The notes under the pieces: generated by a model | What the model was told of the DNA's origin: nothing | Seen by the model: only the letters and a program-made list of their open reading frames with translations | The model's database searches: none | Made by a program: the position numbers and the translations under genes | Shown: in pieces, positions 35,501-44,286 of the stretch | Layout: each line of letters starts with the position of its first letter | Position numbering within the stretch: position 1 is the stretch's first letter | DNA from: Dyadobacter fermentans | GTDB taxonomy: Bacteria; Bacteroidota; Bacteroidia; Cytophagales; Spirosomataceae | DNA: 64,000 nucleotides | Reading direction: 5' to 3' | NCBI RefSeq assembly: GCF_019924045.1 | Contig: NZ_JAHXBN010000008.1 | Span: forward strand, 1-64,000

Positions 35501-35633
35501 TTTGAATACGCCGTTCCGCGGGTATGATCCGGAAGCCCTCACATTTGGTTCAGGGACCAATATCATCGGTTTTGTGGGACGGAACAACCCCGCTACACGC
35601 AGTTTTCAGTTAGGTATCAATGTCAATTTTTAG
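32520..35633 (+). CDS. SusC/RagA-type TonB-dependent outer-membrane transporter (locus 1)
   Basis: A 1037-residue transporter. A signal peptide ends near AWAQ, then come a carboxypeptidase-regulatory-like beta domain (GKVTDKDGIEMPGVSV), a TonB-box-like stretch (MLDEVVVTALG), the plug domain (SVLKGPAATALYGLRASNGAI) and a 22-stranded barrel with the terminal aromatic residue in GINVNF. It imports glycans or peptides across the outer membrane with SusD and TonB energy. ATG at 32520 is chosen; an upstream TTG adds one residue. The paired susD follows after six bases. Substrate unknown. Confidence 0.93.
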   Translation: MMKKLLHNNSMWFCLMMVCWNTAWAQDGSVAGKVTDKDGIEMPGVSVNAKGTSHGTLTDANGRYSIYVKPGTVLVFSFIGFKKQEITRGSESVLNVQMEADVSMLDEVVVTALGQTQEKRAIGYSVQSIRSDEIKESGNPNMVGALQGKIAGAVITGSGGAPGAGVNIILRGITSLSGSADNQPLFVIDGIIISNATTAGNPLPSAGSASPGASEQFANTNRAADINPDDVESISVLKGPAATALYGLRASNGAIIITTKRGKSGKLNVSLSLSGGVDVLGKSPDIQTRFLQGRFGEFISPTEVRQRTPYQSFGPSVIGNTTDRIYDNFRGFYQTGFRTNNNITLTKGSEKGNIYVSAGHNYQQGIVPATYFERTSAKIAGTYNLTKRFSASGSFNYIRSGGKRPPAGDKSVFSALSYWPNTYDVNDYLNPDGSYKNLLPGFTDNPVYLVKKSPRIDAVNRYIADVTLNYNVTDWLSAKYQITMDAFNERRKRQVDSTFDVGTAVKGFLIKENINYREINSNLYITATKQFDENWNGSLMVGNSVVGSKRPDSYYERGEGWKAPFTDEISSYRNQQKRFYSPLQYRIVSFFADAKLSYKDMLYLNATGRNDIVSTLPKANNSFFYPSFSAGYIFTENLPKNNILSYGKLRASWAQVGKGTDPYVIGVYYELADNFPFGNTVPGYVRRSTTAADNLKPERTTSIEFGTELRFFRNRLMLDATYFTMDSKDQIVRAPVSNVSGYSFYYTNIGLIRNKGIELLATFKPVQTARFNWDMSLNFTKMSGRVIEMPEELEEISYFDNGSRGVLKVREGSKLGELWGLDYLRAPDGQLLIQPNGFPLTSQVTVPWGNALPDWTAGLTNSFNYRGIGLSFLLEWRQGGDVVDLGERNAFRAGSIEITGRRYERVVFKGVVEQKGADNSVTYVPNTKSVVLDDAFYNPSTARYMGNSAQFNIQDGSWFRLRTVSLSYAIPKTALAKSIFKGGVRFNFTGTNLFLNTPFRGYDPEALTFGSGTNIIGFVGRNNPATRSFQLGINVNF

Positions 35634-35639
35634 GAAAAC

Positions 35640-37058
35640 ATGAAAAATATCAGATACATATTCAAAATGCTGCCTCTGCTGGGGCTGTTGCTGAGCTCCT
35701 GCGACAAATTCCTGGACGTCAATACCGACGAAACGCTGAAAGGTGATGCGACTATGCAGGAACTGCTGCCGACCGCGCAGTTTTATACAGCCGAGGCTAG
35801 TTTCCAGCAGGCCTACGTGGCTTGCCAGTACGCACAGCAACTAGGCAGCGCGCTGGGCGCCAACGGGATTGATACCTATGCGGAAACGGATAATACGCTG
35901 GGCTGGTCCAACTTGTACCTCTATGCCCTGCCTCAGCTCAATGCAATTATCCGGAAAGGGGAAAAGGAAGCCTCGCCGGCCTATGTAGGCATTGCCAAGG
36001 TGCTTACAGCCTATAACCTCGGTATCGCAACCGTCAACTGGGAGAATGTGCCGTACAGCCAGGCCGACCAGAATGATTTTTCTCCTGCCTACGACACGCA
36101 AGAGCAGATATATGCGACAATCGGTAAGCTGCTCGATGAGGCGGTGACGGAGCTGAGTGGTAGCACCGGAGCCAAGCCCGGCCAGGATGACCTCATTTAC
36201 CAGGGGGACCTGGGTAAATGGACCCGGCTGGCCTATTCGTTGCGGGCCCGCTACATTTGGCATGGCTCATTACGAAATCCCCAGCAAGCCGTACAGGGAG
36301 CGCTTGCAGCATTGGAAAAGGGTATGAAAGGAAATGAGGATGATTTTCAACTACAATACAATTCCAAAAACCTTAGCCCCTGGTATAGCAAAGTGGCTAT
36401 TCCGAACACGACGGGCAACCTCTCCGTGACGTTTTCGAATACCATTGTGGACCTTTTCAACGGCACGGCGCAAGGCATTGTAGACCCGCGTTTATCGAAA
36501 GTGATCGGTTTGAAAAATAACCAGACTGTCTATTCCGGCGTCGTCCCCGGGTCGGGCAGCGGCTCCACGGTCGACCTGAATAACAAGGCGTGGCATTCGA
36601 ATATTAACTCGCCGCTGGTCATGATGACTTATTCCGAGCTGAAAGGGATCGAAGCGGAGGCGAGATTGGTCGGCAATGCGGGTGGAGGTACTTCGGCGGC
36701 CGGATATGCGGCGTATCAGGAAATGATCTCCGCCAATATGAAGAAGGTGGGTGTTGAACAGGCGGATATCGACAAATTCCTGAAAGATGTGAAGGTCGAT
36801 ATCGGTGCTTCAAAACTGACGGCGAAGCAAATCGTTATCGAGAAATTCAAATCCATGCTGCTTATCGGCGACATTTGGACGGATATCCGTAAATACAGCT
36901 ACCTCGATTTCCCGATGCCGACCAATCCGAACCCCGACTTGCAGGGCAAACGCATTCAACGTATGAAATATCCGGATTCGGAGATCACCCGGAACTCCAA
37001 AACCGTGCTGGCCAACCAGAAAGATCCCGAAGTACTGATGTGGCTGATCAACAAATAG
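35640..37058 (+). CDS. SusD/RagB-like substrate-binding lipoprotein (SusD_2 type)
   Basis: A 472-residue lipoprotein with lipobox LLLSSC (Cys21). The alpha-helical TPR-like fold is recognisable in AYVACQYAQQLGSALG, YNLGIATVNWENVPYSQAD and KWTRLAYSLRARYIWH, which fit the SusD_2 subfamily more than classical SusD. It sits on the cell surface as the lid of the upstream SusC. The length is normal. The small lipoprotein gene follows after 21 bases. Confidence 0.9.
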   Translation: MKNIRYIFKMLPLLGLLLSSCDKFLDVNTDETLKGDATMQELLPTAQFYTAEASFQQAYVACQYAQQLGSALGANGIDTYAETDNTLGWSNLYLYALPQLNAIIRKGEKEASPAYVGIAKVLTAYNLGIATVNWENVPYSQADQNDFSPAYDTQEQIYATIGKLLDEAVTELSGSTGAKPGQDDLIYQGDLGKWTRLAYSLRARYIWHGSLRNPQQAVQGALAALEKGMKGNEDDFQLQYNSKNLSPWYSKVAIPNTTGNLSVTFSNTIVDLFNGTAQGIVDPRLSKVIGLKNNQTVYSGVVPGSGSGSTVDLNNKAWHSNINSPLVMMTYSELKGIEAEARLVGNAGGGTSAAGYAAYQEMISANMKKVGVEQADIDKFLKDVKVDIGASKLTAKQIVIEKFKSMLLIGDIWTDIRKYSYLDFPMPTNPNPDLQGKRIQRMKYPDSEITRNSKTVLANQKDPEVLMWLINK

Positions 37059-37079
37059 ATTTTATAAAACAGAAATAAT

Positions 37080-37556
37080 ATGAAACCGATCTTGAAATAT
37101 ATACTTGTCTGCCTGATCCCGGCGGTGCTGCTTACCAACTGCTATAAAGAACCAGATTTGTTCGAGGAGTTGCTGGTCAGCAACGGAAAGGTGGCGCAGA
37201 TTGCGGTTGTATGGCTTGGGGATGCGAAAGTTTATAATGCAGCCGGCGTACTCCAGACGACTACCACCGTAGATTCACTCAGTACGGTGAATGTGAATAT
37301 CGAGTATACCTCCGAAGTAGCCGTCAAGGAGTTCAAAATCTACTCGGCACCGACGGCTTCGGCCTCGCAAACGCTTCTTGCGACTGTTCCCGCGGGTGCT
37401 CAGAAGTATGATGCCGAGCTTCGTAACTATGTCATGAAAGTGCCCATTACCGCGCCAAAGGGCAAAAACACGACTTCGATCATTTTCGCGGAGATTGTTG
37501 CTGAAAATTCCTATGCATCGTCTCAAAAAACGGCCACATTGAAAACGAAGCCATAA
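37080..37556 (+). CDS. Small lipoprotein of the SusC/SusD locus
   Basis: A 158-residue lipoprotein with lipobox VLLTNC (Cys21). The mature part looks like one Ig-like beta-sandwich (NIEYTSEVAVKEFKIYSAPT, AQKYDAELRNYVMKVPITAP). Its position directly after susD matches SusE/SusF-like surface ligand-binding lipoproteins, which are often unrecognisable by sequence. The binding role is therefore inferred from context only. Confidence 0.65.
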   Translation: MKPILKYILVCLIPAVLLTNCYKEPDLFEELLVSNGKVAQIAVVWLGDAKVYNAAGVLQTTTTVDSLSTVNVNIEYTSEVAVKEFKIYSAPTASASQTLLATVPAGAQKYDAELRNYVMKVPITAPKGKNTTSIIFAEIVAENSYASSQKTATLKTKP

Positions 37557-37659
37557 CTGAAAGTGAAAGGGATATGCAACATTTGGAGGGTATTTCGGGT
37601 ATCGGTTCAAAGTTTAAAACTCCTCATTTATCTTTGAGGTTTAAAGCTCTGAATATCCG

Positions 37660-38802
37660 ATGCACCCCTTTTTGAACCGCATATCCCTTACCCGTTACTT
37701 ATTGGTATTAGTCGTGGCCGTACTGGCAAGCACAGGCATGTATGCGCAGCAGGCAGGAACGGTTACGCTCACAGGTAAAGTGACCGACGAAAAAACCGGC
37801 AAACCGCTGCCTTTTGCCAATGTTTTCATTAATAATTCGACCATAGGGACCAATTCCGATGAAAACGGCAATTATCGCTTGCCCAATCTGTCGGTGGGTA
37901 ACCTGGAACTGGTGGTGTCCTTTCTGGGCTATGAAACTATGAAGCAAACGCTGCGCTTTGAACAGCCCGGTACCAAGACGGTTATTTTCAAACTACGTGA
38001 GGGACAGGAACTGCAAGGCGTTACCATTGTGGCTAAAAAGAATAAAAAGAGGGAGAGGCATTTGAAAATCATCATTCGTGAACTGTTGGGAAGGGGCAAA
38101 TTCAGCAAATTATGTAAAGTGCTGAATCCGGAAGTGTTGCGGATCTCGGAAGACGACGACGGGCATCTTGGAGCACAGACAACGAAGCCGCTCATTATCG
38201 AAAACTACGCATTGGGTTACCGCATTCACCAGGACCTGGATGATTTCGATTATTTCAATGGAAAGGTCTACTACGGTGGTGCCACGCGTTTCGAGCTTCT
38301 GGCCCCGGCGGACGATGCACAGCGCAAGCAATGGCGCGCCAACCAGAAAGAGGCTTATAAAGGTTCTCTCAAACATTTGTTGACGAGCATGGTTGCCGAT
38401 AGTTTGCAGGAGCAGGGGTTCAAGGTATTTCAGGTAATTCCGGATTCTCTCCGCATTTTTAAATCGGTCAGGAGCGTCAACGGGTATAACACTATTACTA
38501 ATCATATCCACAATCGGATCGAGCCAGTGCGCGGTATGCGTCTGGTGCGTCCGGGAGAGCTGCCCACGGAGCGGCTGGTTGTGTCGGGTACGCAGCTGGA
38601 AGTATTTAATATGAACAAGCACGGCAAATCGCCCTATGCGGACATGTCCTATGCCTACACGCAGATAACACTTCCGCAAGGTTACATGGTCACGACACCG
38701 CAAGGATGGGTTGTGATGCCTATGGGTTTTGAAATTGCCGGAGATCTCGGCAACGACCGTTTTTCCAACCTTCTCCCCGCCGACTGGAAGCGCGAAGAGT
38801 AA
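37660..38802 (+). CDS. Secreted protein with carboxypeptidase-regulatory-like domain
   Basis: A 380-residue protein with an uncleaved or cleaved leader (TRYLLVLVVAVLASTGMYAQ), then a CarboxypepD_reg-like domain at about residues 35-120 (LTGKVTDEKTGKPLPFANVF, NGNYRLPNLSVG). The remaining 260 residues contain no barrel or plug, unlike SusC. The family is common in Bacteroidota and is thought to be an envelope protein of unknown function. It lies 103 bases after the lipoprotein gene on the same strand, so it may be independent of the SusC/SusD locus. Confidence 0.7.
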   Translation: MHPFLNRISLTRYLLVLVVAVLASTGMYAQQAGTVTLTGKVTDEKTGKPLPFANVFINNSTIGTNSDENGNYRLPNLSVGNLELVVSFLGYETMKQTLRFEQPGTKTVIFKLREGQELQGVTIVAKKNKKRERHLKIIIRELLGRGKFSKLCKVLNPEVLRISEDDDGHLGAQTTKPLIIENYALGYRIHQDLDDFDYFNGKVYYGGATRFELLAPADDAQRKQWRANQKEAYKGSLKHLLTSMVADSLQEQGFKVFQVIPDSLRIFKSVRSVNGYNTITNHIHNRIEPVRGMRLVRPGELPTERLVVSGTQLEVFNMNKHGKSPYADMSYAYTQITLPQGYMVTTPQGWVVMPMGFEIAGDLGNDRFSNLLPADWKREE

Positions 38803-38831
38803 TCAATTTTCTTTTTTACGTATAGTAATAT

Positions 38832-38987
38832 CCGTCGCCACGGACGGAGGTACTCACCTTTTTGTGAGTGAATGTAGCATAGTACTCAAAAGCGCATATG
38901 CTTCTTGCGTATATGTCACTCATTTTTTATAAAAGTATGCTAATATCGTATAGTATGCCACTCTTTAAACGATTAAGTGGCGTTTTT
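38832..38987. other. Intergenic region with several hairpins
   Basis: The 353-base gap between 38803 and 39155 is AT-rich. It holds CCGTC / GACGG (38832-38847), ACTCAC / GTGAGT (38852-38869), and GCCACT / AGTGGC followed by GTTTTT (38957-38987), the last being a terminator-like hairpin on the plus strand. No ORF of note is present. A small RNA ending at the third hairpin is possible but unproven. Confidence 0.4.
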
Positions 38988-39112
38988 ACACAAAAATCCA
39001 ATAAGTAACCGATAGTGATATAGCGTAACATTTTTTTATCCATTTATGGTACTATTCTGTCAAAAAATAAAAAAGTGTCTTTTGTACGTATAAATATTTG
39101 ATTAAATAGTTA

Positions 39113-39120
39113 TAAATTTG
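39113..39120 (+). promoter_or_regulatory. Possible -7 element of susC (locus 2)
   Basis: TAAATTTG matches TAnnTTTG, 35 bases before the ATG. Candidate TTTG elements lie 12 and 28 bases upstream, neither at the usual spacing. Confidence 0.35.
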
Positions 39121-39140
39121 ATATGCCTAATAATTTATTA

Positions 39141-39150
39141 ACCTAACTAA
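39141..39150 (+). promoter_or_regulatory. Shared susC leader motif, copy 2
   Basis: ACCTAACTAA, within ATTAACCTAACTAA, ends five bases before the ATG. The third susC carries the same 14-mer with one change at the same distance. Confidence 0.5.
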
Positions 39151-39155
39151 GGAAT

Positions 39156-42100
39156 ATGAAAATAATCTACAAAAGTCCCGGTCGGGATTTATTCACTTTC
39201 CTCCTCCTTTTTCTGACTGTTTTTTCAGCTATTGCTCAGGATCGGAGAGTGACTGGTGTTGTGTCAGATCCCGCGGGCACAGGAATTCCCGGAGCTACCA
39301 TTCTGATAAAAGGTACGCAGATCGGGTCGAACACAGATGCGGAAGGGCGTTTTGCGGTAAATGTCAGATCAGACAAAGATGTGCTAGTCATTAGCTTTGT
39401 CGGCTACAAAACGAAAGAGATCATCGTAGGTAACCAGACGGTGGTCGATGTGAAAATGGAAGACGACGTAGCGGCGTTGGAAGAAGTGGTAGTGACCGGT
39501 TATACGACCGACAAACGCCGTGAAACTTCCGGTTCGGTAGCGCTCGTAAAAGCGAAAGATCTGACGGCCGTTCCGTCTGGTAACGTGGAGCAGCAATTGC
39601 AGGGCCGCGTGGCGGGTGTGACGGTAATTACGAATGGTCAGCCAGGCACCAACAGCCAAATCCGTGTACGTGGTTTCGGTTCTTTTGAAGCCAACGAGCC
39701 ATTGTATATTGTGGACGGGGTGCCGGTGGGTTCTACGGACTTTCTCAATCCGGACGATATCGATCAGACCACCGTTTTGAAGGATGCCGCCGCAGCATCT
39801 ATTTATGGAGCGCGGGCCGCAGCGGGGGTGGTCGTTTATACAACCAAAAAAGGTACCCGCAACAGGAAGCTGAGCGTTACCTATGATGGTCTTGTTGGTT
39901 TTACGACTCCGGGCAGCGGTCAGAAAATGATGAACCCAACGGACTTTGCAGACTGGACCTGGAATGCATTCCGCAATTCCGGCTGGAAGCCGGGCGATAA
40001 AAACTGGACTCACCCGCAATTTGGTACCGGCGCTACGCCCGTAATCCCCGACTACCTGATGGTGGGCGGAACGTATGGCGTTACCGGTAATGTGGATCTG
40101 GCAGCAGAACGTAAAAAATACAATGTAGATCCTACGGCAGGAACGGTCTATCAGGTGGTAAGGGCAAACCGCGCAGGTACCGATTGGTACGACGCGATCA
40201 CCCGCACAGCGCCTGTTACGCGTCACTCGCTGGGCTTCTCCGGCGGCGGTGAAAACGGTCGTTACTTTGTAGGATTGGGTTTGCAGGATCAAAAGGGTAT
40301 TCTTTTGAACAACAGTTTCAAACGATACACCTTCCGCGTGAATACCGAATTCAATATCCTTAAAAACCTGAGATTCGGAGAGAATATTCAGGGAACCTAT
40401 CGTCAGGTGCTGGGGATTGGCGGAGCAAACAACGGTCAGGGTGTAGCAAACGATGAGAACGATATCCTGAGCGCATTCCGTATGCCTTCGATTATTCCGG
40501 TTTATGACGAGTTCGGAGGTTATGCAGGAACGGCGGCAAAAGGTTTCAACAACCCAAGAAACCCTGTGGCTACCCGCGACGGTATGAAAAACAACAACGC
40601 TTTCAATGCGAACGGCTTCGGTAACATCTACCTTGAATTCGACCCGATCGAAAACCTGACGTTGCGTTCAAGCCTGGGTGGTCAGTACAACAACTATACC
40701 TATTGGAACTATTCTCGCCGCCAGTACGAAAACTCCGAAAACAACTCGGCAGTAGGTTACGGTGAAGGATCGGGATACCGCTTTGCATGGACATTGACCA
40801 ACACTGCTCAATATCGCAAGACATTCGGCCTGCATAATCTGGACGTTTTGGTAGGTCAGGAAGCATTGAACACCGGTGTGAGCCGCGATTTGCAGGCGTC
40901 CGGTCTGAACCCGTTCTCGAACGACATTAATTATGTAAACATGTCGAACGTGTCGTCGAAAGTTACCAACAGCCAATTGAGCAATGGGGTGACGTTCTAC
41001 TCACTCTTCGGTCGTTTGAATTACATATTTAATGACCGGTACATTGTTTCCGGGGTATTGCGTCGCGACGGTTCCTCACGCTTCGGTGCGGCTAACCGTT
41101 ACGGGGTGTTCCCGGCGGTGTCGGTGGCATGGCGTGTTACTTCCGAGAACTTCATGAAGGGTGTAACTTTCCTCAGCGACCTGAAAATCCGCGGAGGTTA
41201 TGGTACAATGGGGAACTCCAATGCCGTGCGGCCCGATAATCAGTATAGCCTCTATTCGGCAGGTATCGGAACATCCGCCTATGACATTACCGGTTCCAAC
41301 ACCAGTGCAGCCGAAGGTTATTACCGTAGCAAATTGGGAAATGCAGATGCTAAATGGGAAACCAGCGTTACCAAAAACATTGGTTTCGATGCGACATTCT
41401 TCAATGGCAAGCTGGACGTAATCCTCGATTTGTGGCAAAAAGATTCCAAAGACCTGTTGTTCCAGAAAGGGGTGCCGGCCGTTGTTGGCTCGGGTGCAAC
41501 GCCTCCGTATGTGAACGCGGGAACGATTACCAACAAGGGTATCGACTTCCAGATTATTACAAAAGGCAAAGCGGGTAGCAAGCTCGGCTATGAGTTGAAT
41601 GTGACTGGTAGCGTGCTCAAAAATGAGATCGGCGACCTTGGCGGCGACAAATACCTGGCGGGTATCAACCCGGGTTACCGTGGTCTGCAACCGATCCGTA
41701 ACCAGCTCGGCTATTCGCTTTCGGCATTCTATGGTTACAATGTACTCGGCTTGTTCCAGACTCAGGAAGAAGTTGACCGTGCTCCGGCGCAGGATGGAAA
41801 GGGCATTGGCCGGTTCCGTTATGAGGATGTCAATGGCGATAACCTTATCAATGCCGACGACCGCAAGTACCTGGGTAGCCCGGTTCCGAAATTCACCGGC
41901 GGTTTGAACCTGAAACTAACTTACATGAACTTCGAGGTTGAAACTTACATGTACACCTCCGTTGGAAACAAGATTTTCAATGCTTCGAAATGGTTTACTG
42001 ACTTCTATCCTTCGTTTGCCGGTGCAGCCATCAGCGAAAGGGTGAAAGATTCCTGGTCACCATCCAACACAGGTGCAGCTATCCCTATTTTCGAAAGCGC

Positions 42101-42389
42101 TTCCAACTTCAGTACGAATACGCAAGCCAACTCTTTCTATGTGGAAAATGGCAACTATGTGAGAATGCAGAATATTTCGCTGGGTTATAACCTGCCCAAG
42201 ACTTTGCTGGCCAAGCTGAAAATGCAGAAACTGAGACTGTACGCCTCAGCCAACAACATTTTCACAATCTCCAAATACCAGGGTCTTGATCCCGGTGTAG
42301 GTGGTAACGCGGACACGCAATTCGGGATCGATGTGGGTAACTATCCTGTGACAAGAAGCTGGGTCTTTGGTGTAAACCTTGGTTTCTAA
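39156..42389 (+). CDS. SusC/RagA-type TonB-dependent transporter (locus 2)
   Basis: A 1077-residue outer-membrane transporter with signal peptide (ending near AIAQ), a carboxypeptidase-regulatory-like domain (GVVSDPAGTGIPGATILIKG), the TonB-box region (LEEVVVTGYTTDKRRE), a plug (TTVLKDAAAASIYGARAAAG) and a barrel ending in GVNLGF. LKDAAAASIYGARA and the general layout group it with the locus-3 SusC of this window. The susD partner follows after 51 bases. The neighbouring FG-GAP/ASPIC lipoprotein suggests surface assembly, but the substrate is unknown. Confidence 0.93.
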   Translation: MKIIYKSPGRDLFTFLLLFLTVFSAIAQDRRVTGVVSDPAGTGIPGATILIKGTQIGSNTDAEGRFAVNVRSDKDVLVISFVGYKTKEIIVGNQTVVDVKMEDDVAALEEVVVTGYTTDKRRETSGSVALVKAKDLTAVPSGNVEQQLQGRVAGVTVITNGQPGTNSQIRVRGFGSFEANEPLYIVDGVPVGSTDFLNPDDIDQTTVLKDAAAASIYGARAAAGVVVYTTKKGTRNRKLSVTYDGLVGFTTPGSGQKMMNPTDFADWTWNAFRNSGWKPGDKNWTHPQFGTGATPVIPDYLMVGGTYGVTGNVDLAAERKKYNVDPTAGTVYQVVRANRAGTDWYDAITRTAPVTRHSLGFSGGGENGRYFVGLGLQDQKGILLNNSFKRYTFRVNTEFNILKNLRFGENIQGTYRQVLGIGGANNGQGVANDENDILSAFRMPSIIPVYDEFGGYAGTAAKGFNNPRNPVATRDGMKNNNAFNANGFGNIYLEFDPIENLTLRSSLGGQYNNYTYWNYSRRQYENSENNSAVGYGEGSGYRFAWTLTNTAQYRKTFGLHNLDVLVGQEALNTGVSRDLQASGLNPFSNDINYVNMSNVSSKVTNSQLSNGVTFYSLFGRLNYIFNDRYIVSGVLRRDGSSRFGAANRYGVFPAVSVAWRVTSENFMKGVTFLSDLKIRGGYGTMGNSNAVRPDNQYSLYSAGIGTSAYDITGSNTSAAEGYYRSKLGNADAKWETSVTKNIGFDATFFNGKLDVILDLWQKDSKDLLFQKGVPAVVGSGATPPYVNAGTITNKGIDFQIITKGKAGSKLGYELNVTGSVLKNEIGDLGGDKYLAGINPGYRGLQPIRNQLGYSLSAFYGYNVLGLFQTQEEVDRAPAQDGKGIGRFRYEDVNGDNLINADDRKYLGSPVPKFTGGLNLKLTYMNFEVETYMYTSVGNKIFNASKWFTDFYPSFAGAAISERVKDSWSPSNTGAAIPIFESASNFSTNTQANSFYVENGNYVRMQNISLGYNLPKTLLAKLKMQKLRLYASANNIFTISKYQGLDPGVGGNADTQFGIDVGNYPVTRSWVFGVNLGF

Positions 42390-42440
42390 TCTTAAAACAG
42401 GCTGTTTCTACATTGAATGAATCATTAATATTCTGAATCG

Positions 42441-44180
42441 ATGAAAAAGATAATAACAAATAGTATGGTGATAATCGCCGGCGTTATGACGGTGTTTTTC
42501 TCCTGCAAAGAGAGTTTTCTGGAAAAGCCGGCCACGGGCGCGGTAAGTGAAGGCCTTCTCACGTCTACAAAAGGGTTGGAAGGAGCACTGATATCGGTGT
42601 ATGGCCAGATTAACGGTAAGGGCGCAGGTGGCAGGATGGCCAGCCCGAGCAACTGGGTTTGGGGAAGTATCCGGGGAGGCGATGCCAACAAAGGTACCGA
42701 CCCTGGCGATTACAGCGACATCAACCCGATCCAGCGCTATGAATACCTGAGCACGCAAGGGGTTATCTCTGAAAAATGGCAAGGCAATTACGAAGGTATT
42801 TCACGTGCGAACGCCGTGCTGCGCCTTATAGCTAAGGCTGATGCCGATGTTACCGATGCTACCAAGACGCGCATTAGCGCAGAAGCTCGCTTCCTGCGCG
42901 GACATTATTATTTCGAACTGAAAAAAGCATTTGGCAATACGCCTTATGTGGATGAGTCGGTTGACTATGGATCCGGTATCGAAAAGGTGAAAAATGATGC
43001 TGACCTTTGGCCTAAGATCGAGGCGGATTTCAAATTTGCTTTTGACAACCTGCCGGTAACGCAGGATGCGGTAGGACGTGCCAACAAATGGGCCGCGGCT
43101 TCTTACCTCGCCAAAGCATATTTGTACCAGAAAAAATTCCCGGAAGCCAAAACGCTTTTCGACCAGATTATCGCAAACGGCCAGACTACCAACGGCAAGA
43201 AATACGCTTTGGTACCTAAATATGCCGATGTTTTCCGCGCTTCGAACGACAACAACTCGGAGTCCGTTTTTGCGGTGCAGGCAGCAGCCAACACGGGTAG
43301 TGTGAATAACGCGAACCCTGAATTTGACCTCAACTGGCCTTACAATACCGGTGCGAATGGTCCTGGTAACTGCTGCGGTTTCTTCCAGCCGAGCTTCGAA
43401 ATGGTGAACTCGCACCGTACCGATGCCAACGGTTTGCCATTGCTTGACGGTTCGTACAATTCGGATAAAAATGCGGTGGTATCGGATATGGGGTTGCTTT
43501 CCAAAGATAAATTCACCCCTGACGCTGGTAACCTCGATCCTCGACTCGACCACTCGGTAGGTCGCCGCGGAATTCCGTTCCTTGACTGGATCGACCACCC
43601 GGGTGCCGACTGGATTCGTAACCAGGCTAATGGCGGTCCGTACAGCCCTAAAAAGTACGCTTATTACAAAACCGACGTAGGCTCGTTGCAGGATAACAGT
43701 TCCTGGACTCCGGGTTACACGGCGATCAACTACACTGTAATCCGCTTTGCCGACGTGCTCCTGATGGCCGCAGAAGCAGAAGTGGAAGCAGGTACACTTG
43801 AAAAAGCACGTGAGTATGTGAATATGGTACGCACTCGCGCAGCGAATCCTGACGGGTTCGTGAAAAAAGCAGGTGCTCCGGCAGCGAAATATGTGATCGG
43901 GACCTACAAAACTGCATGGACCGATAAGGAGGCCGCCCGTACCGCCGTTCGTTTTGAAAGAAAGCTGGAACTGAACCTGGAAGGTCACCGGTTCTTCGAC
44001 CTTGTGCGCTGGGGTGTTGCCGAAAAAGAACTCAATGCGTACTTGACGTTCGAGTCGAAACAACTTACAGGTGCCTTGGGTAGCGCTAAGTTCGCAGCCA
44101 AATACGAATTGTTGCCGATACCACAGAGCCAAATCGACCTTCAGGGCGCTGATGTTCTGAAACAGAACCCTGGTTTCTAA
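42441..44180 (+). CDS. SusD/RagB family lipoprotein (locus 2)
   Basis: A 579-residue surface lipoprotein with lipobox TVFFSC (Cys19). SusD features are RFLRGHYYFELKKAFGNTPY, the mid-protein GNCCGFFQPSF, and the C-terminal FERKLELNLEGHRFFDLVRW, which is the RagB/SusD_RagB signature. A vicinal Cys-Cys pair in CCGF is shared with the locus-3 SusD. It forms the lid of the upstream SusC. A strong terminator follows. Confidence 0.93.
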   Translation: MKKIITNSMVIIAGVMTVFFSCKESFLEKPATGAVSEGLLTSTKGLEGALISVYGQINGKGAGGRMASPSNWVWGSIRGGDANKGTDPGDYSDINPIQRYEYLSTQGVISEKWQGNYEGISRANAVLRLIAKADADVTDATKTRISAEARFLRGHYYFELKKAFGNTPYVDESVDYGSGIEKVKNDADLWPKIEADFKFAFDNLPVTQDAVGRANKWAAASYLAKAYLYQKKFPEAKTLFDQIIANGQTTNGKKYALVPKYADVFRASNDNNSESVFAVQAAANTGSVNNANPEFDLNWPYNTGANGPGNCCGFFQPSFEMVNSHRTDANGLPLLDGSYNSDKNAVVSDMGLLSKDKFTPDAGNLDPRLDHSVGRRGIPFLDWIDHPGADWIRNQANGGPYSPKKYAYYKTDVGSLQDNSSWTPGYTAINYTVIRFADVLLMAAEAEVEAGTLEKAREYVNMVRTRAANPDGFVKKAGAPAAKYVIGTYKTAWTDKEAARTAVRFERKLELNLEGHRFFDLVRWGVAEKELNAYLTFESKQLTGALGSAKFAAKYELLPIPQSQIDLQGADVLKQNPGF

Positions 44181-44204
44181 GCATTTCAAACCTGACTAAT
44201 TTAT

Positions 44205-44236
44205 AGGAGATGGTATGTATTTACCATCTCCTTTTG
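44205..44236 (+). terminator. Terminator after the locus-2 susCD pair
   Basis: AGGAGATGGTA / TACCATCTCCT is a perfect 11-bp stem with a 6-base loop, followed by TTTTG. It lies 25 bases after the susD stop and would separate the FG-GAP gene from the susCD transcript. Confidence 0.8.
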
Positions 44237-44286
44237 TTAATTTCGGACTATCCTGATTCTGTCAACTTTATTATCGCACCTGGCAA

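Noticed and set aside
39384..40292. A 302-residue minus-strand ORF opposite the locus-2 susC
   Set aside because: Shadow of the SusC reading frame with no recognisable domain.
42801..44189. A 462-residue minus-strand ORF opposite the locus-2 susD
   Set aside because: It is antisense to a clear SusD gene and is His/Arg/Val-rich as expected for a reverse-complement shadow.
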